Of a stretch of DNA of 64,000 nucleotides, positions 24,101-33,100 are shown piece by piece. Within the stretch, counting starts at the first letter, position 1; every line of letters starts with the position of its first letter. The DNA lies in the NCBI RefSeq assembly GCF_050947875.1, contig NC_134568.1:213695678-213759677 (forward strand), given 5' to 3'. Source of the DNA: Dermacentor variabilis (Eukaryota > Arthropoda > Arachnida > Ixodida > Ixodidae). The notes under the pieces were generated by a model. The model had not been told where the DNA came from. It saw only the letters and a list, made by a program, of their open reading frames with translations, and did no database searches. Made by a program: the position numbers and the translations under genes.

Positions 24101-27100
24101 AACTTGACGCTGATGTATTTATTGAAACGTACACAACTGAATAATTTGAGCGTAAACTGTCATGTGTTTGCTGAATGCATTGTTTGTTTATTGCGGAACT
24201 GATGTTACGTGTCTGTGGAAAATTCTTTTTCCCCCACCCCTGTAACAGCCCGCAAGGGCTCACAATATTGGAAATAAAGTAAAATAAAATAAAACTTTTA
24301 GTAAACATAGTAGTAGTGTCCTGTCCTTTTTTGCAGTTTCTGAATTCTGCATCACAGTAGTTTTACTGACTGACGAACTGTGAGCATTTCTAAATAACTT
24401 GCTTTGGCTTTAAATGAGAAGAAAAGGGGTTAACCGAGGGACCCGATTTTTATTATTCATATCATAAGAAGCCAACAAACACTGACACCAACGACAACAT
24501 AGGGGAAACTACTTGTGCTTAATAAATTAAATAAAGAAACGATAAATTAATGGAAATGAAAGTGGATGAAAAAACAACTTGCCGCAGGTGGGGAACGATC
24601 TCACAACCTTCGCATTTCGTGTGCAATGCTCTACCAATTGAGCTACCGCGGTGCCATTTCCCCATCCACTTTCTTGGGCATCTTTGTTTCTTAGTAGAAC
24701 CCTGGGAGTGTTAGCCAGTGCCTCCACTCACAGACCTTGGCGGCGGATATGGAACATCCTTTCTGCCGCAGGCGTCATGAGAATGTGATCTTTTCTTCAT
24801 CCACTTTCATTTCCTTTAATTTATTGTTTTTTTATTTCATTTATTAGGCACAAGTAATTCCCCCTGTGTTGTCCTTGAGGTCAGTGTTTGTTGGCTTCTT
24901 ATGATATGACTAATAAAAATCAGGCCCCTCAGTTAACCCCCTTTCTTCTCGTTTATTCATAACGAGGATCTCGAATCCGGCAGCATTGATGCCTTCAGGC
25001 AGCATGTGTGGGTTTATTGACCGGTTGCCTTCACCCAAAAAGATCACGTTCTCGTGACGCCTGCAGCAGAAAGGATGTTCCACATCTGCTGCCAAGGTCT
25101 GCGAGTGGAGGTGCTGGCTAATACTCCCAGGGTTCTACTAGGAAACAAAGATACCCGAGAAAGTGGATGGGGAAACGGTGCCGCAGTAGTTCAATTTGTA
25201 GAGCTTCGCACGCGAAATGCGAAGGTTTTGGGATCGTTCCCCACCTGCAGCATGTTGTTTTTTCATCTACTTTCATTTCCATTAATTTATCGTTTTGTAA
25301 TGAGGAAGAAGAGCACAAGAACAAGGCCAGCCAGATCGTCTCTTCCATGTCTGCTGTGCAACCAGTGGGCCAGCCGGATCGCCAGTGCTTAGCACGAGTG
25401 TGAGCCGTTCTGGCAACCAGCTGTTCCTGCTCTGCGTCACTTGCCTTCTCGGTTACGAACAGACGTTACCATCAAAACTGTTCAGTACACTCATTACAAT
25501 TGGTGGAGGTGCGGGGTATTCAAGAACATCTACAGCCTGGAACTCCGGTGTCGGACTCTGCCTCCCATCATGCCTGACTCTCCCCAGCCGACGTCGCCGC
25601 CACCCCCCGTTGCGTGCTCTGGCGCTGTCCCACAACGCCATCCAGCGGTTTTCAGCGGTACGGATGAACAGGACGTCAATGACTGGTTGTCTACCTACGA
25701 ACGGGTGAGCTTGCACAATCGATGGGATGATACCGCCAAGTTAAATGCCGTCATATTCTACCTTGCGGGAGTGGCTCACCTGTGGTATAAACATCACGAA
25801 GCCGAGTTTCAGTCCTGGTCCACGTTCAAGACCAGTTTCGCTGCAGTTTTCGGTCGCCCTGCCGTCCACAAGTTGCGCGCCGAGCAGCGGTTACGAGAGC
25901 GAGCGCAACAACCCGGTGAAACATTCACCTGTTATATTGAAGAGGTTCTCGACCTATGCAAATGTGTGGATGCTTCTATGCTCGAAAATGACAAATTGAA
26001 GCACATTTTGAAGGGCATCGCCGATGACATTTTCCAAATGTTGATCGCCAAGAGTCCACGCACTGTAGCAGAGCTCATAAACTTGTGCCAAAGCTACGAC
26101 GAGTTGAGGAGACAGCGCGAGTTGACCAGGCGCCCCTCAGTGGCTGACGAGGCTTTCTCTTCCATGACAGCCTTCTCTGATCGCTCCCCCTTGCTCACAC
26201 AAATCCAGGCTTTCGTGCGGGAGGAAGTTGCACGTCAGCTTTCTCTTCTACCCTTCGCTGAGCTACCCCAACAGCAGCCACTGCCGCAACAGCCTCCTAC
26301 ACAGCTCGTTCCTACGCTCCGGCGGGTTATTGAAGATCAAGTAGCTGAGGCTCTACCAATGCAGCATCAGCAGTACCCTGTCGCCGCGCCACTTACTTAC
26401 GCATCCGTCACCGCGCAGCCTCCTCGTCAACCACTCGTTGCGCTACATCCTCGGCCGCTACCACCCGTTCGTCATCCCGTCCATCGACCTGCTCCTGCCT
26501 TTACTAATCCTTGGCGCATGCAAGACAACAGGCCCATATGTTATGCCTGCGGTATTCCCAGCCATGTTGCACGACTCTGCCGTCGCCGTATGCTGCACTC
26601 TGATGAGTTTGTGCAGTCGCCTCCCTACACCGACATGCAGCCTTTCCACGACACTTATTTTAGTTGGCAGTTGAACAGGCCACCAGCCGAGCGCCCGGTC
26701 CTTACACGTCGTTCACCTTCGCCCCTTCGCCGCGTCGCCGCTCGTTGTCCCCCATGCGTCGGCGCCCTTCACCCACGCAAGAGGAAAACTAAGCGCCGCA
26801 GTTCAGGAAGCAGGAACTGCGTCGCCATCGATCTGTACAAGTCCTCCATTGTCAGCTTCGAACGTTGTCAACCTTACTGTTTACGGCGTCCCTACCATTG
26901 CGCTAACTGATACTGGAGCAGCCGTGTCTGTTCTAAACGAACGCCTCTCTCGCGCTTTACGAAAAATTACGATGCCACTTTCTGGGTTTTCTCTTCACGC
27001 AGCATGCACAGCTAGAGTTGTTATTCAGGGCGTTCTCTATATTGTAGAGTTTGTGGTTCTGCAGTCCTGTTCTCACGACGTGATACTTGGGTGGGACTTT

Positions 27101-30100
27101 CTTTCGCGAAACAACGCCGTCATCAATTGTGCACGTGCTGAAGTCGAGTTATTGCCTCTGTGTGACGTGCCCCTCGTCAGTGCCACTTCCCTTCCCGCTA
27201 AGCTAGTTCTTCGAGAAGACATCGCCATGCCGCCGTACTCGTCTGCTGTTGTTCCCGTCTTCTGTGGCGCTGTTCCTGAAGGCGCTGTCCTCTTCACTCC
27301 TTTAGAACTCTTCATGAGCCGCAAAGACATTCCCCTCCCTTTCACCACGCTTGACATTTCAGCCGGTTTCAGCGCCATCGTTGTCTGCAATCCGCTTCCT
27401 ACAGCCCTGATGGCTCTTTGCGGCGAAGCACTTGGCCATGTTCAGCCTCTTGATGACATGTTTATAACCAACAAGCCGGATGCTTCGTATGCAGAGCTCA
27501 CTGACTTCTGTGTACTTTTCCCTTCTGCTCCGCCATCACCTGACTTATTCACACCTTTCATTACCGATGACCTTACTTCCGAGCAGCGCTCCCAGCTTCT
27601 TCGCCTGCTTGCCCAGTTCCGCTCTTCTTTTGATGTCGCTCAGCCTACTCTGGGTCGCACGTCAACCGTCAGCCACTACATCGACACTGGCTCCAACGCA
27701 CCATTGCGGCAGCGCCCGCACCGCGTATCCACCAAGGAGCATCAGGTGATCGGTGAGCACGTGGACGACATGCTTCAGCGCGGCGTCATTCGACCTTCCA
27801 ATAGCCCATGGGCATCACCGGTGGTTCTCGTCACAAAAAAAGATGGTTCCATTCGGTTCTGCGTCGATTATCGCCGTCTTAATAAGGTAACGCGAAAAGA
27901 CTTCTACCCTCTACCGCGCATTGACGACGCTCTGGACAGTTTGCAAGGCGCTAAATTCTTCTCTTCGTTGGATTTACGCTCGGGCTACTGGCAGGGCCCG
28001 ATGTCAGCAGTTGATCGCCCTAAAACTGCATTCATTACTCCAGATGGTTTATACGAATTTAATGTGATGCCATTTGGCCTATGCAATGCGCCTGCTACGT
28101 TTGAATGAATGATGGATAATATCTTTCGCGTTCTAAAATGGAGCACGTGTTTGTGCTACCTCGACGACATTGTTGTGTTCGCCCCTGATTTGAGCACGCA
28201 TCTTCTTCGCCTTAGACAAGTGTTGACGGCCTTGACCAACGCAGGCCTGCAACTGAACCTGAAAAAGTGCCAGTTTGCCGCGCGCAAGCTCATGATTCTA
28301 GGTCACGCCGTATCACAATACGGCATTTGCCCCGACCCATCAAAACTTCGCGCTGTGGCAGAATTTCCGAAACCTAAGACACTCAAAGAACTCCGCTCCT
28401 TCATCGGCCTCTGTTCTTACTTCAGACACGTTGTTCGCAATTTTGCCTCGATAATATCACCTGTGACACAACTCTTAAGTGGCGCCAACGACCTATCCTC
28501 CTGGTCTCCTGCATGCGACACCGTGTTCGTGACCTTGCGCCGTCTCCTAACGTCTTCGCCTATACTGCGACACTACGACCCTGCCGCCCCAACTGAAGTG
28601 CATACCGATGCCAGTGGTATTGGCCTTGGCGCTGTCCTTGCGCAGCGCAAATCTGGCTACTCCGAATACGTTGTTGCTTACGCCAGTCGTGCGCTGACCA
28701 AAGCGGAACGCAATTACAGCGTCACACAAAAAGAATGATTGTCGCAGTTGATCACCTTACACGCTATGTTGAAACCGCTGCTCTACCTGCAGCGACCGCC
28801 AGTAACGTTGCATCCTTTCTGCTCCATCGTTTAATTCTTCATCATGGCCCCCCTCGGGAGCTGCTGAGTGATAGAGGCCGTGTGTTTCTCTTGCAGGTGG
28901 TTGAAGCTCTGCTTGCTCAATGCCGCATAGTTCACCGGACCACCACGGCATACCATACTCAAACTAACGGGCTTACAGAGCGTTTCGATCGCACCCTTGG
29001 TGATATGCTCGCCATGTACGTTTCATCGGAGCATACAAACTGGGACATCATCCTCCCATTTGTCGCGTACGCATATAATATGGCTACACAAAGTACTACA
29101 GGATTTTCTCCATACTTCTCTACGGCCGCGATCCTTCCCATACTATCGATACGGTTTTGCCTTATACACCAGACACGTCAGAGTGCGCTCCCATTTAAGC
29201 CGTCGCCTGATACGCTGAGGAATGCCGTCAATTAGCCAGAAAGTTCACCTCCGCCGACCAACAACGACAAAAAGCCAATCGTGATGGTGCCACTACGAAT
29301 CCGAACTTCGCTCCTGGCACACTTGTCTTGTTGTCCGTGCCTTCTACCACGCCTGGACTTTCGACAAAACTTCTCTCGCAGTATGATGGACCATACCGCA
29401 TCGTCGAACGCACCTCTCCGGTCAACTATGTCATAGAGCCGCTTACATCGACATCCGACAAGCGCCGCCTGAAACAATTCTATGACCCGCTCGTCTCCAC
29501 GTCGTAAGTCGCCAGGATGGCTCCGCTTTTCCACCGGGGGTAATTGTAATGAGGAAGAAGAGCACAAGAACAAGGCCAGCCAGATCGTCTCTTACATGCC
29601 TGCTGTGCAACCAGTGGGCCAGCCGTATCGCCAGTGCTTAGCACGAGTGTGAGCCATCCGGGCAACCAGCTGTTCCTGCTCTGCGTCACCTGCCTTCTCG
29701 GTTACGAACAGACGTTACCATCGGAACTGTTCAGTACACCCATTACAGTTTCTTTATTTCATTTATTAAGCACAAGTAATTTCCCCTATGTTGTCCTTGG
29801 TGCCAGTGTTTGTTGGCTTGTGATGATATTGCTTTGGCTTTGCAATTTTGCATGGAATAGTAACACAGCAACTTGAGATTTGTTCCTATAGGTGCATGTT
29901 TAACTATGTTTTGCAGCACGAAGACACAGAGAGGAGGGGCAGTATGGTTGTGTAGGAGAAGCTTGTGCTGAATTTTTATGTTGTGACCAACTATAGATGC
30001 TTGTGGCAGTTGCCAGAACCATTGGGATTATATGTTTGTTAAAATGGTCACATTATGGCACTGGCTAATTGGCGGTGCTCAACCTGTACCAACCAGGCGT

Positions 30101-33100
30101 GTATAGTTGAAAAGGTGAAAAACAAATGAAAGTCCCACTTCAGGAGCTGTAGCATGGAGTGCTCACCATAGTACCTGTCAGTAACGATGCACAAATTTTG
30201 TATTTTCATCAAGCCCTTTACCACTTCATGACGCTGTGTTAAAACACTCAAACAGTTTTATAATGGCCCAAGATGTTTCCCTGTGTTGTATAGCGAACAA
30301 AGGCAGGTGGTGACATTAAGGAGTAAGCAGAGAAGTTTACCCATGACACTAGTCATGGCTGCCAGTCCCCTCTGACAGGCTTCACCGATCAGTGCTCATG
30401 CCATGCTCTTTTGCTCAGGCGGCATGGAATGAGATCGGCACTTACTCACTCGCTACTCGCCTTTGCATTGCCATGCAACGCCTGAAGAAATTGCTGGCCG
30501 AAGTGATGCATGCATTCAAAAGTTGGAAGGTGAATCAACCTCTAGTTGATGTCGATCAAACATTGTCGCTCCCGCACAGCTCACAATAATTAATGTGCTT
30601 CGTATACCCCATTCTCACCTGCAACTTGCTTGGGGAAATGTCTTTGAACGACGTAAACGAGAGGTTGAAATGCCGTAAATTTTTTTTCTCACATTTTATT
30701 GCTCTACTCTAGAAAGTAATCAAACAAGAAAATCACCAGGACTGACAGTTGATAGAGACATGTCGTTCAACCCTAAATAGCATTGATTTGTTTGACACGA
30801 ACAGCTGAATTACGGACTGTGGCAAGTGCACAACATGCTAGTGTACACGTGCAACATAAACAACACACCCTGTGTTGCGTAGACGCATGTGCATGAGCAG
30901 TTTCAACAGCGCTTGCACCCATGTGCTGTGTCGTCTGCTGTGCTGCTCCTTCACACCTTCACATTTGTGCCTAGTCAGCACTGTCGGTAGGCAGGGCACA
31001 GAAAAATCGTGAAGCAGCTCGAAAACTTTCCTGCACCATTTAAAATGAACAATGTGGTTCAGAGGACATCAGTTCTGCTCTGTTGAATTGAATGGCATGG
31101 CGCAGCACCTCATAAACGGGTTCAGATGTTGAATTGAACAGGCCTAAAGATTTCCAGATGATCAAAATTAATTTGTAGCTTTTTTTATTGTGTATATGTA
31201 TTGTGAAGGCACCCTATCATGCATGCGCACCTGATGGCTCCTCTAAAAAATGCTGGCTGCATGAATGCAAACACTGAACCATCCAACGTAGATGCCTAGT
31301 ATATACAGTGTCCTTGTTTGAAAACTATTCATGAGCTGCTGGTCTGTGCTTCATTCTCTTTCCTTTCTCTTCTTTGTTCCTTCTTGCCCACTGGTGTGCA
31401 CATTTGTTAGTACCTTTTTGAGCATGTTTATTTCATGGTTCATGTTGAGGGAGTAGTTTTTTGGGTTTGAAGCACAATTAAAGATGATGTTTTCTGTTCA
31501 GCTGTAACAGATCTGAGTGTCCATAAGCGGGCTACAAATTTTTTCAGTGTTTCATCTTGTAACAATATTGCTAGACAGAGAATTCATGTAGCAAAGAGAA
31601 GTAAAATCCAAGGCCATTAAAGTGGAAGACTGGACTGTGGATTGTTGTTTGGATAGCATGATCTTTGGTAGGTTTTGACTTGCCACGGGACCTGGTTGTG
31701 AAATATTTTGTGTTCGAAGTACCAGCGTCAGGGGCGTGTGCACAGAGAAGGCCTCTATTTACAATCATGTGGATAAATGGACCCATGTAGTGGTGCTCAA
31801 AAGCAGCGTCAAGCTTTGCATAGCACTGTCTATACGTTTATGGTGAATTCCTATGGCAGATTCAGAGTGCTTTCAGTATGCATTTCCTGCTTTCTTTTTT
31901 TAGTCTTGTGTAAATGGCAGATAGGGTACGTGGGCCACATGTACTAATGGAAGATCTACAGCTGATCTTTAACAAAGATCACTTTGTAGAAAAATATTCT
32001 GAGTCAACTGGCACTCTGCATGACTTAATTCCTTCACAAGTGGTTTATTTTTCTTCCAGCTCTTTAGTGGCACTGCAGATGTCATGGTCGTTGAATTTGT
32101 GGACAACATGCTTGCATGCAATGATGAAAAACTGGCATTTCATGAGAGTATCAGGGAAAATGATTGTTTGGTTCAGTGCTCTGACATTCAGTTTTGTATC
32201 GCATGATGCCATGACATGCTCAGAGCATGATTTCTTTTGGCACATTTTTCATTGCTCGGCAACACATTCATAGACAATGCAATGTCGTGCAATTACAGAA
32301 TACTTGTATTCTGGGCATGTTTTCGCAGTACTTACTTTTGTTGTACTACTCACCAGCAATAGCTTTCGCATTACAGTTCTGCAAAACAAAGTGACAGTGC
32401 CAACAGCAAATGCCGAAAAACAAAAGTAGCTGTAGGAATAAAGGGAATGCTGGGTATGCATCCTAGCTGCTTGTTCCGTTGATGCCACTGTTGTTCCATT
32501 ATAGCTTTGGCATTTCTGCTGTGTGCAAGAATGGGGTGCTTGCGTGCGTAGTTGGTTAGCCATTCTGAACCTACCATTGAAGTTCATCATTAGTTTTTCA
32601 CCCCGCCATTTTTTGGTGCACTACCCAAGATCATAGTCACTGATGTCATGTTTTGCTGTCATAAAATATTCAAATTGCTTTAGTCCTTGAGATTGCTTTT
32701 GCAATGTTGAAAATTTAGTTGGATAATTAGGATAAAGAAGTTTTTCCTAATTTTTTAATAGTGCCACCTATTTTTTTGAATCGTATAGGCCATGGGCCTG
32801 AAACACATAGCCCACCGGCCACTTGAGACCCTTTGAGCTCTTCTGCCCACATAAACTCCTCGCATAAGTTACCAGAGCCTTAGATGCCCATTCTCCTTCT
32901 GAATATGGCTTAGGGCAGACTTTAAGAAGCTGCGCAACATGTGTGCTCTACAACCCACCCATTTCAACAGCTTCCCCATCAGCTTGTACCAATAGGAAAA
33001 AAACGACTGCAGCCTTCCCTTAAACAGGAAATGCTGCCTTTCTCATCCACAGTAATTGCAACAACATTACAATTTTGTAATTGGTGAAAAACAATCCTAA

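Larger units (their letters stand above)
20137..24296 (+). mobile_element. CR1/L2-type non-LTR retrotransposon, almost complete
   Basis: The layout runs: tandem 201/204-bp 5' monomers (20137-20592), ORF1 with a 2A peptide (to 21399), ORF2 with endonuclease and reverse transcriptase (21400-24144), then a 3' UTR with an AGCCCGCAAGGGCT hairpin and a GAAATAAAGTAAAATAAAAT-type tail ending near 24296. Both ORFs are open throughout and lie in the same frame, separated by one UGA. The copy therefore looks fairly young. Clade is assigned from the AP endonuclease plus RT layout, the absence of RNase H and the short repeat tail; L2, CR1 and relatives cannot be told apart by eye. Confidence 0.85.
25296..29747 (+). 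mobile_element. Ty3/gypsy LTR retrotransposon (4.45 kb, internally deleted)
   Basis: Two 203-bp LTRs (TGTAATG...CATTACA) flank gag and a broken pol in the order protease, RT, RNase H, integrase, which is the Ty3/gypsy order. The target-site duplication is GTTT (25292-25295 and 29748-29751). The LTRs differ at about ten of 203 positions by my count, so the insertion is not recent. A primer-binding-like TGGTGGAGGTGCGGGG follows the 5' LTR at 25501; I could not assign the tRNA. The element is defective. Confidence 0.9.

Noticed and set aside
24582..24654. A tRNA gene on the - strand
   Set aside because: The same body recurs at 25183-25255 in the opposite direction inside the same longer repeat, so it is a SINE head.
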